A stretch of 25,832 nt of DNA from a virus. Positions 1-7,662 of this stretch are shown in pieces. Made by a program: the position numbers and the translations under genes. The stretch is taken from positions 1-25,832 of the IMG/VR virus record IMGVR_UViG_3300042891_001275; one strand, written 5' to 3'. Below the pieces are notes generated by a model. It was not told the DNA's origin, searched no databases, and worked only from the letters and a program-made list of their open reading frames with translations. How positions within the stretch are numbered: position 1 is the stretch's first letter; each line of letters begins with the position of its first letter.

Positions 1-1
1 A

Positions 2-1384
2 AACCTTTCAATGACTGATATCAATCTTCGTAAATCGATATCTATATTTGATAAATCATACCCAAAGAAAAGAGAAGATCTTCGTAAATTCGCTATTCAA
101 GATGAAATTGAAGAAATCCTAGATACATTATGTGATGAATGTATTGTGTATGATGATAAAAATTATTATTGCTTTCCTCTTGCTTTTGATGATGAAACAT
201 TAGAACCGGGAACATTAGAAGCAATAAAAATTGCATTAGAAACAAACTTTAAAAGAATATACCAATACTTCGGTTTCAATAATGATATTGCAGCTTGGTC
301 ATATTTTCGTAAGTGGTTAGTTGATGGATATCTTGCATTTGAGATTATCTACAACAAAAACCAAGATAGAATCATAGGTTTTAAAGAGCTAGATCCAGTA
401 TCATTAGAACCAGGTCTTGACAAAGAAGGTAAGAAAATTTGGAAGCAATTCAAAGGAATGCCTAACAAAGAAAGAATCCTTTATGATTCACAAGTAATCT
501 ACATTTCTTATTCGAACGTTAACACCGTTAATCGTGTTTCTTATGTTGAAAGACTTATACGTTCATTCAACTTACTTCGTATCATGGAGCATTCCCGAGT
601 AATTTGGGCTACAGTAAATGCTTCTTTCAAAACTAAATTCGTTATACCAGTTGGTGGTAAATCTAAAACTAGAGCACGTCAATCATTGGGTGTTCTTATG
701 CAGAATTATCGTGAACAAATTGACTTTGACACTGATAGTGGTGACTTAAAAGTTAATGGTAAGCCGATGATGCCATTTAATAAAGAATATTGGTTACCTT
801 CAGGTGAAGCTGGAGAACCAACTATCGAAACAATTGGTAATGATGGTCCCGATCTTTCGGATACAGATGCTCTTAAATATTTCCGTGAGAAATTAATTAA
901 AGTTTCTAAAATACCTCTTTCTCGTTTTGATATGGAATCACCACCTTCATGGGAAATGAATGCTGAAGGTATGACTCGTGATGAAATTAAATTTGGTCGT
1001 TTTGTTACTCGTTTACGTTCAGTTTTCCAAGAAATTTTGGTTAAACCTTTATGGATTCAGATGTGTCTTGACTTCCCAGAATTAAAAGAGGATGATGCTT
1101 TTAAAGCACAAATAGGTATCAAATATAACCGATACAACATCTTCGAAGAGATGAAAGAAATTGAAATCTTACAAAAACGTCTTGATTTCGTTACATCTAT
1201 GAAAGATGGTCTTGTTGAACAAGATGCTAATATGAATGAAATCAAATATTTTGCATCGGAATTCCTTATACAAAGATTCTTAGGATTATCACCAGAAGAC
1301 TTAAGATTGAACAAAAAATTAAAAGAAATCGAGGATCAAGAGAAGTTAGAAGCTGCCAAGAAATCGGCTGCAGTGGGAATGTAA
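2..1384 (+). CDS. 20: Portal vertex protein, T4 gp20-like (5' end probably outside window)
   Basis: Portal protein: forms the dodecameric ring at the head vertex through which DNA is packaged and to which the neck attaches. The match to T4 gp20 is visible by eye along the length: an early stretch reading ECIVYDD (T4 DAIVYEDD), FRKWLVDG (T4 FRRWYVDS), KELDPVSLEP, a central EYWLPSG block (T4 EDYWLQRR), then KYFREKL..VSKIPLSRFD (T4 RWFRQAL..ALRVPLSRI), and a TRDEIKFGRFVTRLRSVF block near residue 320. The frame is open to the left edge and the first ATG is at 11 (457 residues). T4 gp20 is 524 residues, with about 70 more residues before the first aligned block, so the true start is probably upstream and this entry 5'-partial. 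Next come the protease-scaffold and capsid genes, as in T4. Confidence 0.9.
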   Translation, partial: NLSMTDINLRKSISIFDKSYPKKREDLRKFAIQDEIEEILDTLCDECIVYDDKNYYCFPLAFDDETLEPGTLEAIKIALETNFKRIYQYFGFNNDIAAWSYFRKWLVDGYLAFEIIYNKNQDRIIGFKELDPVSLEPGLDKEGKKIWKQFKGMPNKERILYDSQVIYISYSNVNTVNRVSYVERLIRSFNLLRIMEHSRVIWATVNASFKTKFVIPVGGKSKTRARQSLGVLMQNYREQIDFDTDSGDLKVNGKPMMPFNKEYWLPSGEAGEPTIETIGNDGPDLSDTDALKYFREKLIKVSKIPLSRFDMESPPSWEMNAEGMTRDEIKFGRFVTRLRSVFQEILVKPLWIQMCLDFPELKEDDAFKAQIGIKYNRYNIFEEMKEIEILQKRLDFVTSMKDGLVEQDANMNEIKYFASEFLIQRFLGLSPEDLRLNKKLKEIEDQEKLEAAKKSAAVGM

Positions 1385-1418
1385 TCTCATACTCATATAA
1401 TAACTTTTCATTCGGAAC

Positions 1419-1438
1419 CTTGATATATAATTAAAATA
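1419..1438 (+). promoter_or_regulatory. Putative phage late promoter (GATATATAAT)
   Basis: TTGATATATAATTAAAA lies 20-odd bases before the protease-scaffold start. The same 10-mer GATATATAAT recurs before the capsid gene (3428) and the gene after it (5184), each time in a short intergenic gap. It resembles the T4 late box TATAAATA in composition and size and has no host-type TAnnTTTG next to it. Function is inferred from repetition and position only. Confidence 0.5.
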
Positions 1439-1452
1439 TAGACCCGCCAAAA

Positions 1453-3342
1453 ATGAGCAATAACAAATATCTATTAGTATTAGAAAGATCTGAGGGTAAC
1501 CTTTCGGCTTCTAAGGACGGAGATAAATATGTGTTGGAAGGTGTTTTTACCGAAATCGGTGTAAAAAACAAAAACAATCGTATTTATGACGAGAGAGAAT
1601 TGATGCCACATATCAATGAACTTAAGGAAAAACTTAAAGGCAATAAATTGTTAGGTGAATTAGATCACCCGAAATCTTTCGATATCTCTTTAAAAAATGC
1701 ATCACACGTAATTGAAGATATTAATTACGATCCTGCTTCTAAAAAAGTAATGGGACGTATTAGACTTCTTAATACCGATGCTGGAAAACAAGCAATGGCT
1801 TTAGTCGATGCAGGTGTTCCTTTACATATTTCTAGTCGTGCTGCTGGAGTTGTAGAAAATAATGGTCACGTTAAAATCAAAAAAATGTTTACTTATGATT
1901 TAGTTGCAGATCCTGGATTTGCTAATGCTGAATTAAAAAGAGTTAACGAATCTTTTGGATTTGGTGATGACGATACAGTTGCAATTTATGAAACTGATAT
2001 CGATCTACGATTAGAAGAATCAACTATTGAAGAAGAAAAAACAGTAGTTGCTGAAGTTGTTGATACAGAAGATAAAACAAACACATCTATAACAGAAAAA
2101 CAAAACAACGCAATGGATCCTAAAAAATACATTACCGTTGAAGATTTTAATGAGTATTCTAAAATCGTTAAAAACGAATTTGAAAATCTTAAAAAATCTT
2201 TAACTGAATCCAAATCAAATGAAACCGCTTCAGTTAACGAAGGTCTTGTAAAATACACCGAAACTGTTGCAAAAAGAGTTAATCAAGTACAAGAATACGT
2301 TGAAAGATTAGCTGAATCTGTTGATGGTCTTATTTCACATAATGACTACATCATCGAAAACCTAGAAAAGGTTAAAAATTATGCTGAATTAGTTGGTGAG
2401 AAAACTAGCCAAGGAATTAACTACGGTGAGAAACTTGCTGAATCAGTTGACCACTTAATTGAATACACTAGATTAGTTGCTGAAAAAGCTGATCAAGGAA
2501 TTGAATTTACAAAATATGTTGCTAATGAATCTAACAACCGTTGGAAATATCAATCTTATATGAATGAGCAATTAGACAATGTAATCTCACATAACGATTA
2601 TATCGTTGAAGGAACTTCTTCAGTTATTGAGTACACTGAATACTTGAAAGAACAAACTGAAAACCTTTCTAATTACATGAACCACATCGTTGAACAAATC
2701 AATGAAGGTGCTATCTTCAAAACTGAAGATAAATCAAATGAAGGTGAAGAAACTAAAGCAACTGAAACTACTGAGGTAAATGAAGGAGCTAAAGCAACCG
2801 AAACTACACTTTCTTTTGAAGAAGATCTAACTAAGAAAATCGATTCTATCGTTGAAGCTGCTAAAGCTGAAAAACAAGCTTCTATCGTAAATAACAAATT
2901 ACACTTCTTAAATTTCATTTCTGAAAGTAAAAGAAATCAATTTGCTTCTTTAAACCCTGAAGTAAAAGATAAAGTAATCGCTGCTTTTGAAGGAAATAAA
3001 TTCTATGGTTCAGTTGATGCTGAAAGAATTTATGAATCAATTTTCTTAACTGAAATCGTTCCTCTTAACTGGTTATCTAATATGCCTGAGAAATATAAAG
3101 CTACTTGGAATGGTTTGAATGAATCACAAAAAACAGCTATTAAAGCTCAAGCTTCAGTTAAAGTTCTAGATTCACAATATAAAATCGATGACTTCTGGGC
3201 TACCAGAGATTTAAGAGATATTAAAGTTGAATTAAACGAAAGCACTGAACCTATCGTTATTAATGAATCAGCTAAATATGAATCTCCAGCTAATTACATG
3301 GAAACTGTTGAAGCTGAATTGAGAAGACGTTTCAAAAGATAA
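1453..3342 (+). CDS. Prohead protease (gp21-like) fused to capsid scaffold (gp22-like)
   Basis: Residues 1-166 form a T4 gp21-type (peptidase S77) prohead protease: GELDHP with His72, a second conserved His85 in ASHVIE, and HISSRAAG with Ser127/Ser128 as the nucleophile region. Residues 167-629 are acidic, Lys/Glu-rich and largely helical like a gp22 scaffold, with eleven consecutive 14-residue repeats (268 to about 420) and a conserved-looking C-terminal domain (FWATRDLRD near 590). In T4 these are separate proteins of 212 and 269 residues; here one 629-residue frame carries both. The junction reads VNE-S (164-167), and further [ILV]NE-[SGA] sites occur through the scaffold part, so the precursor may process itself. 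An internal ATG at 2113 (Met221) could give free scaffold as well. Domain calls are from sequence; self-cleavage is inference. Confidence 0.88.
   Translation: MSNNKYLLVLERSEGNLSASKDGDKYVLEGVFTEIGVKNKNNRIYDERELMPHINELKEKLKGNKLLGELDHPKSFDISLKNASHVIEDINYDPASKKVMGRIRLLNTDAGKQAMALVDAGVPLHISSRAAGVVENNGHVKIKKMFTYDLVADPGFANAELKRVNESFGFGDDDTVAIYETDIDLRLEESTIEEEKTVVAEVVDTEDKTNTSITEKQNNAMDPKKYITVEDFNEYSKIVKNEFENLKKSLTESKSNETASVNEGLVKYTETVAKRVNQVQEYVERLAESVDGLISHNDYIIENLEKVKNYAELVGEKTSQGINYGEKLAESVDHLIEYTRLVAEKADQGIEFTKYVANESNNRWKYQSYMNEQLDNVISHNDYIVEGTSSVIEYTEYLKEQTENLSNYMNHIVEQINEGAIFKTEDKSNEGEETKATETTEVNEGAKATETTLSFEEDLTKKIDSIVEAAKAEKQASIVNNKLHFLNFISESKRNQFASLNPEVKDKVIAAFEGNKFYGSVDAERIYESIFLTEIVPLNWLSNMPEKYKATWNGLNESQKTAIKAQASVKVLDSQYKIDDFWATRDLRDIKVELNESTEPIVINESAKYESPANYMETVEAELRRRFKR
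2254..2715 (+). repeat. 42-bp (14-residue) tandem coding repeat in the scaffold
   Basis: From Tyr268 the protein repeats exactly every 14 residues for ten full units and a partial eleventh. Each starts Tyr, Phe or His, has a hydrophobic residue at position 5, usually Glu or Asn at 7, and a hydrophobic residue at about 12. Two units are nearly the same (HNDYIIENLEKVKN and HNDYIVEGTSSVIE). Fourteen residues equal two heptads, so a long continuous coiled coil is expected. DNA copies have diverged, so this is an old protein-level repeat. Confidence 0.85.
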
Positions 3343-3366
3343 TTTATAACCCATACAATAACACTT

Positions 3367-3398
3367 CAATGAACTTACTTTGATCGGTAAGTTCATTG
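3367..3398 (+). terminator. Hairpin after protease-scaffold gene, probable terminator
   Basis: Perfect 12-bp inverted repeat, CAATGAACTTAC and GTAAGTTCATTG, around an 8-base loop, 25 bases after the stop codon. The T tract after it is weak, so termination may be partial or the hairpin may serve as an RNA-processing or stability element. Confidence 0.6.
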
Positions 3399-3424
3399 CT
3401 AATATTAAAATAATCTAATACTCT

Positions 3425-3440
3425 TAGATATATAATGTAA
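3425..3440 (+). promoter_or_regulatory. Putative phage late promoter before major capsid gene
   Basis: TTAGATATATAATGTAATAA carries the second copy of GATATATAAT (3428-3437), 76 bases before the capsid start and just after the 3367-3398 hairpin. Hairpin then promoter would let the capsid gene be expressed separately and at a high level. Confidence 0.5.
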
Positions 3441-3513
3441 TAAACGCTATCATTGCTAAGACTCAAAAAGCAAAAATGCGTAACTATAAAACAATAAAAA
3501 CAAACATTAAAAA

Positions 3514-5112
3514 ATGTACTTAATTAACGAATCTGAAATTTTCGGTAAATGGGCTCCAATCTTGGAATCTAACACTGGAATCACTGAGCGTTCTAAAGTT
3601 GAGTGGATGTCAAAATACTGTCATTACCATGAACTTTATGAAAACAACTCTTTAGCACAACTAGGAGCTGTAAACGGTATGGGAGCTACTCGTTTCCCAG
3701 GTAACCCTGGAACACAAGATGCTTTCTCTACACAAGCAACTGGATCTGGTGATAAAGCTCACACACTTCTTCCATTAGCAATGCAAGTTGCTGCACAAAC
3801 TGTAGGTCTTGACCTTGTACCAGTTGTTCCAATGCCTGGTCCAATGGGTGTATTAACTTACCTTGACTTTGTTTATGGTGGTGGTCAAACTTCTGGAACA
3901 GGAGTTAACGTTCCTCTTTTAATCAAAGCTAACGTAGGTTCTACTGCTGCTGTAGGTGCTTCAGCTGTTACTAACGGTGTTACTTTCTACTATGTAGGAG
4001 CTTCTCGTTTAGATGGTAATGCTATCTACCGTATCGATGGTTCTCTTTCTTCTGGAACTATCTTAACTAACCTTGCTGGTGCAACAGCGGTTGCTGCTTT
4101 CTTCGGAACTCCAACTTCAGTTGAATTAGTAAAAGCTCTTGAAGATCACATCACTGGTTTCTCTGGTCAAGCTTTAGCTAACAATGACTACACTGGAACT
4201 GATATCAACGATCCTTATTCTAGAGCTCAAGGTGAGTCTACGACTGACAACGTAATGAACTTAAGTTTATTCAACAAATCAGTTGAAGCTAAGACTTTCC
4301 AAGTTGCTGCTGCAGTAACTCGTGAGCAAGTTCAAGACTTGAAACAATTTGGTATCGATGCTGTATCTCAAGTAGAATCAGTACTTATCAATGAGTTAAC
4401 TCAATCAATCAACAAAAACATCCTAGGACGTTTATTCGCTTTAGGAGAAAGAAACCACGCTCAAGTTATTACTACTCAAGGAACTAACTTCTTCGTAAAC
4501 TTAGGAGCTACTGCATTAACTGTTACTGCTTCTGCTTCTGCTAACACTGCTACTGCATTCGGTGGATATATCCAAACTACTTCTTTATTGAACGCTTCTA
4601 TGGCTCCTACTGAAATCTTAAACAGTGCTTCAGAAAACTTACACACTCGTCAACGTAAGATCATGTCTAAAATCTTAGCTATCGCTAACTTGATCGCTAT
4701 TAGAGGTCGTCGTGGTCCAGCTACTTTCGTAGTAACTAACGGACAAGTTTGTTCAGCTTTACAAGATGTTGCAGGTTTCGTACCAGCTCCAATGGCTAAC
4801 ACAATCAACCAAATGAGTGGATCTCTTTACCCAATCGGTACTCTTGCAGGTCTTGCTATCTACAACGATCCAAACATGGCTTGGAACGATACTCGTATGT
4901 GTGTAGGTCGTAAAGGTGACGGTAACTCTCCAGGACTTGTATTCATGCCTTACTTAATGGCTGAATCGGTTCAAACTATCGCTGAAGGTACTATGGCTCC
5001 GAAAGTTGCTGTAAAATCTCGTTATGCTTTAGTAGAGGCTGGTTTCCACCCACAAACTATGTACTTTACTTCAGGTGTATTTATGTCTTCCGATTTCGGT
5101 TCATTGGTATAA
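3514..5112 (+). CDS. 23: Major capsid protein, T4 gp23-like
   Basis: Main head shell subunit; 532 residues against 521 in T4 gp23. The N-terminus SEIFGKWAPILES lines up with T4 AELLNKWKPLLEG. LDLVPVVPMPGPMG is the conserved block present in T4 as IAFDICGVQPMNSPTG, and the segment near 255-300 (VEAKTFQVAAAVTREQVQDL, then FGIDAVSQVESVLINELTQS) matches the gp23 block on the E-loop side. The product opens MYLINE-S, the [ILV]NE-[AS] site seen in other leaders here; a LYE-N site at 41-44 is an alternative nearer the T4 maturation position. Codon choice is strongly biased to a few codons, as expected for a very highly expressed gene. It has its own putative promoter and a strong terminator. Confidence 0.95.
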   Translation: MYLINESEIFGKWAPILESNTGITERSKVEWMSKYCHYHELYENNSLAQLGAVNGMGATRFPGNPGTQDAFSTQATGSGDKAHTLLPLAMQVAAQTVGLDLVPVVPMPGPMGVLTYLDFVYGGGQTSGTGVNVPLLIKANVGSTAAVGASAVTNGVTFYYVGASRLDGNAIYRIDGSLSSGTILTNLAGATAVAAFFGTPTSVELVKALEDHITGFSGQALANNDYTGTDINDPYSRAQGESTTDNVMNLSLFNKSVEAKTFQVAAAVTREQVQDLKQFGIDAVSQVESVLINELTQSINKNILGRLFALGERNHAQVITTQGTNFFVNLGATALTVTASASANTATAFGGYIQTTSLLNASMAPTEILNSASENLHTRQRKIMSKILAIANLIAIRGRRGPATFVVTNGQVCSALQDVAGFVPAPMANTINQMSGSLYPIGTLAGLAIYNDPNMAWNDTRMCVGRKGDGNSPGLVFMPYLMAESVQTIAEGTMAPKVAVKSRYALVEAGFHPQTMYFTSGVFMSSDFGSLV

Positions 5113-5134
5113 TCCTAACTAGTATCATAACATT

Positions 5135-5166
5135 AAAGGAGTTCTCTTTCGAGGACTCCTTTTTTT
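5135..5166 (+). terminator. Rho-independent terminator after major capsid gene
   Basis: AAAGGAGTTCTC pairs with GAGGACTCCTTT (12 bp, one G-U pair) around a TTTC loop and runs into a T7 tract. It lies 22 bases after the capsid stop and would insulate the very strong capsid transcript. Confidence 0.88.
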
Positions 5167-5171
5167 ATGCA

Positions 5172-5196
5172 GTTATATTTGTTGATATATAATAAA
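5172..5196 (+). promoter_or_regulatory. Composite promoter region: TATATTTG box and GATATATAAT box
   Basis: TATATTTG (5174-5181, the Bacteroidota -7 form TAnnTTTG) is followed directly by the third copy of GATATATAAT (5184-5193), between the capsid terminator and the next start at 5227. No convincing -33 TTG is seen at 17-23 bases upstream of the host-type box, so the phage-type box is the better candidate. Confidence 0.5.
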
Positions 5197-5226
5197 ACTA
5201 CAAGTGTAAATAAACATATAAGAATT

Positions 5227-5769
5227 ATGATGTTCATAAAACCAACAAATGTTCTTCGAATTCAAGAAGAACTAAAAGAATACCAAAGGTTGTGTGCTGA
5301 GTTTAAACACTCTCCTGCAAAAGAGGAATTTGAAGATATCGTTAAATTTATTTTGATGCAAAGTGGATCAGCAACTGGTGCATTAGCAGAATCAATTTCC
5401 GAATCTGATATGAATTTCCTATTTGAAAATTTCAATGAAAAACTAGAGCCACTTTTAGAAGCTCACGTCGAAACTGACGGTGAAGCAGAATTCGATACTG
5501 CGGTAGGAGCTGTTAAAACTGCTGCAAAAACTGCTGGTGCACTAGCAATAGGTACTGCTGTAGGTGTAGGAGTTTGGATTGCTTATATGTTTAAGAAGAA
5601 TAAAGTTAAATCTGCTATTAAAGAAGAAAATGCTGCTGCAATGCAAATCCTAGATGATTATTCAGCGTTGTATCAAAAGAAAATTCAATTAGCAGAATTG
5701 GAAGGTAAGGAAATGCCTAAAGCGGAATACCCTGCTTATCCAACATATACTCCAGCATCTAAAGAATAA
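5227..5769 (+). CDS. Small single-pass membrane protein, function unknown
   Basis: About 180 residues. The frame opens 60 bases earlier at 5167, but that start would put the putative promoter at 5172-5196 inside the gene, so the ATG at 5227 (or the adjacent one at 5230) is preferred. The N-terminal 85 residues are charged and helical. There follows an Ala/Gly-rich hydrophobic segment at about 102-122 ending in WIAYMFKKNK, probably one membrane span with the Lys-rich flank inside. The tail is helical, then Pro/Tyr-rich (PAYPTYTPA). It lies between the capsid gene and a candidate core protein, so a head-assembly or initiation role at the membrane is possible, but I do not recognise the family. 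Confidence 0.75.
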   Translation: MMFIKPTNVLRIQEELKEYQRLCAEFKHSPAKEEFEDIVKFILMQSGSATGALAESISESDMNFLFENFNEKLEPLLEAHVETDGEAEFDTAVGAVKTAAKTAGALAIGTAVGVGVWIAYMFKKNKVKSAIKEENAAAMQILDDYSALYQKKIQLAELEGKEMPKAEYPAYPTYTPASKE

Positions 5770-5779
5770 AATACTGAAA

Positions 5780-7174
5780 ATGAAAGACAACCAGATATTC
5801 GAATCCCATCTCATTTCGTTGTATGAAAATACAATAAATGAATCCGATGAAAAGAAAGAAAAGAAAGAAAATCCTGAAGTAGAGAAATTCAAAGAATCTA
5901 CGGTAAAAAATCCAAAGACAGGAAATAAAGTTAAAGTTTCTACGGTATTGAAAGATCCTGAAAATCCTTTACATGATAAAGTGAAGAAGGAATTAGATAA
6001 AGTGAAAGCTTCAGCTGAGGGTGGAGAAGACAAAGAAGATAAAGAAGAGGAGGAAAACCCAGAAGAAAATATCAAAGCTCTAACTCAAAATATTGAAGAT
6101 GAAAGAGTAGCTATCGAAGCTTCTAAGAATAAAATAAAGGACTTAGAAAAGCAGAAAAAAGCTTCTACGGATCCTGATTCTTTTGATAAAGCTATCCAAA
6201 AGGAAAAAACTCGTATAGAGCAAGGAGAAGAAGATATTAAAGAAATGAAAGCTAAAAAAGAAGCAGAAAAGAAAAAAATTGCTTCTGCTCCTGAAACTCC
6301 TTCTAAAACTGAAGAAAAGCCAGAAACAACTGAAACTCCTGAAGAAAAACCTGAAACAACTGAAACTCCCGAAGAAAAACCTGAAAAGGGTGAAGGTGAT
6401 GAAGGTGAAGGCGAAAAAGATACAGCTAAAATCGAAGCTCTTAAAAAAGAAATTGATAAGCTAGAATCAGTATATGATTCTAAGAAAGAAGCTACACAAA
6501 ACAGATTTGGTAGTTTAGCCGAAAAAACTGATTCCCTAGCGACCAATGGTCTTCTAGAAGAATTTGTTAAAAAAGAAAGAGCTAAAGCAAAAGCTGAATT
6601 TAACGAAAAAATACTTTCTTTCTTGGTTGATGCTGAGCAAAAGACTGAAATTCAAGACAGAATAAAAGAGGAAAATGCTCGAGCTAAAAAGATTGAAAAT
6701 GAATTAGATCAAGCTCAAAAAGCAGCAGATGAAAAAAATGCTGACGATCCTAAATATCAAGAAGCTAAAGAACAAACTGCTGGAGCATCAGGTGAAGATG
6801 TTGATATGACGGTTTCTAAATCAGAAGATAAACCTAAAGGTAAATCCGAAGAAGGAGAGAAAACAAAATCTCCCGAAGAAGCTGCAAAAGAACAAAAGAA
6901 AAAAGAGATTGATTATAATCTAGAAGTTCTTACTACTAAAATCGAAAAGGTTAAATCTGCTGCTGATAAAGCTAAAGCAGATGGTAAAGACGAGAAAGTT
7001 TTAGCGGCCATCAATAAGAATTATGAAGATATGAAGAAAGCCATCGATGATCTTAAATCTCAAAAAGAAAAACTTGGTGAATCTTTTGATTCGATTGAAT
7101 TAGAAATTTGGGCTTTAGATGTTGCTGTAACTTCACTTCTAGAACAAATAGAAACCGGTTATCTTTTTGAATAA
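5780..7174 (+). CDS. Highly charged coiled-coil protein with capsid-targeting-like leader, candidate internal head protein
   Basis: 464 residues, dominated by Lys, Glu, Asp and Ala with long predicted coiled-coil stretches and a Pro/Glu/Thr linker of repeated PETTETPEEK near 180-205. The N-terminus reaches NTINE-SDEK at residues 18-25, the same [ILV]NE-[AS] junction as in other leaders in this window. The last 40 residues turn hydrophobic (LEIWALDVAVTSLLEQI), so a small folded C-terminal piece is likely. Its position after the capsid gene and its composition recall T4 prohead core proteins, but I see no alignable homologue. It overlaps the next gene by one base (TAATG), suggesting translational coupling. 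Confidence 0.78.
   Translation: MKDNQIFESHLISLYENTINESDEKKEKKENPEVEKFKESTVKNPKTGNKVKVSTVLKDPENPLHDKVKKELDKVKASAEGGEDKEDKEEEENPEENIKALTQNIEDERVAIEASKNKIKDLEKQKKASTDPDSFDKAIQKEKTRIEQGEEDIKEMKAKKEAEKKKIASAPETPSKTEEKPETTETPEEKPETTETPEEKPEKGEGDEGEGEKDTAKIEALKKEIDKLESVYDSKKEATQNRFGSLAEKTDSLATNGLLEEFVKKERAKAKAEFNEKILSFLVDAEQKTEIQDRIKEENARAKKIENELDQAQKAADEKNADDPKYQEAKEQTAGASGEDVDMTVSKSEDKPKGKSEEGEKTKSPEEAAKEQKKKEIDYNLEVLTTKIEKVKSAADKAKADGKDEKVLAAINKNYEDMKKAIDDLKSQKEKLGESFDSIELEIWALDVAVTSLLEQIETGYLFE
6311..6385 (+). repeat. 30-bp tandem coding repeat (2.5 units)
   Basis: Two and a half units encoding EEKPETTETP, nearly identical at DNA level (last-unit changes are silent except at the end). A flexible, acidic linker; copy number may vary among relatives. 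Confidence 0.8.
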
Positions 7175-7662
7175 TGATTGAATTAAAAAGGCAAAATAGA
7201 GGTAAAGCTCCTACTAAATGGGGAATACTTCTAAAAGGACTTCCACCTAGATATCGAAAGATTTTATCAAATAATCAGATATTTAAGAGATACTCTGAGG
7301 ATGATAGATTCATTCTAAGCATATTTAAAATGGAAGATGCCAATATAAAGGTATCATATTTAAAGAGACCGTTCATCAATCCTGAATCAAAAGAGGTGTC
7401 TACGTATTCAAACGTGATAGGACAATATAAAATTTTCGATTGGACATGTGCTTATTGTAAGACCCCAATTAAATCCAGGATAGATAATTATAAAGCAAGC
7501 AATTTTACTTGTCAAAAATGTTTTAACTACTACATTAAGGATTCTCAAACGTATAATCAAAGAATCGTAGATGCATCAGTTGAATTTACTACATTTTGTA
7601 AGAGATTAATGCTAGATAACCAGAAAAAATTTATAAAATACATAAAGAAAAATGAAAACTAG
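7174..7662 (+). CDS. Small zinc-ribbon protein, function unknown
   Basis: 162 residues, basic. Cys92-x2-Cys95 (CAYC) and Cys113-x2-Cys116 (CQKC) are spaced as in a four-cysteine zinc ribbon. The N-terminal half (LPPRYRKIL, RFILSIFKMED) looks like a small mixed alpha/beta domain, and the C-terminus is Lys-rich. The start overlaps the previous stop (TAATG), and the end overlaps the ATP-grasp gene by 11 bases, so it belongs to that operon. Zinc-ribbon proteins in T4-like late regions can be late transcription factors or assembly factors, but nothing here decides between these. Confidence 0.75.
   Translation: MIELKRQNRGKAPTKWGILLKGLPPRYRKILSNNQIFKRYSEDDRFILSIFKMEDANIKVSYLKRPFINPESKEVSTYSNVIGQYKIFDWTCAYCKTPIKSRIDNYKASNFTCQKCFNYYIKDSQTYNQRIVDASVEFTTFCKRLMLDNQKKFIKYIKKNEN

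Noticed and set aside
3476-3523. 15-codon frame overlapping the capsid start
   Set aside because: Could be a leader peptide, but is short, AT-rich and has no supporting feature.
5167-5226. Upstream start for the small membrane protein
   Set aside because: It would start in the T tract of the capsid terminator and translate across the putative promoter; the ATG at 5227 follows both.
6085-6546. Minus-strand frame rich in Ser and Phe
   Set aside because: Antisense of the Lys/Glu-rich coiled-coil gene, a common artefact of GAA/AAA-rich sequence. The minus-strand frame at 5689-6075 is rejected for the same reason.
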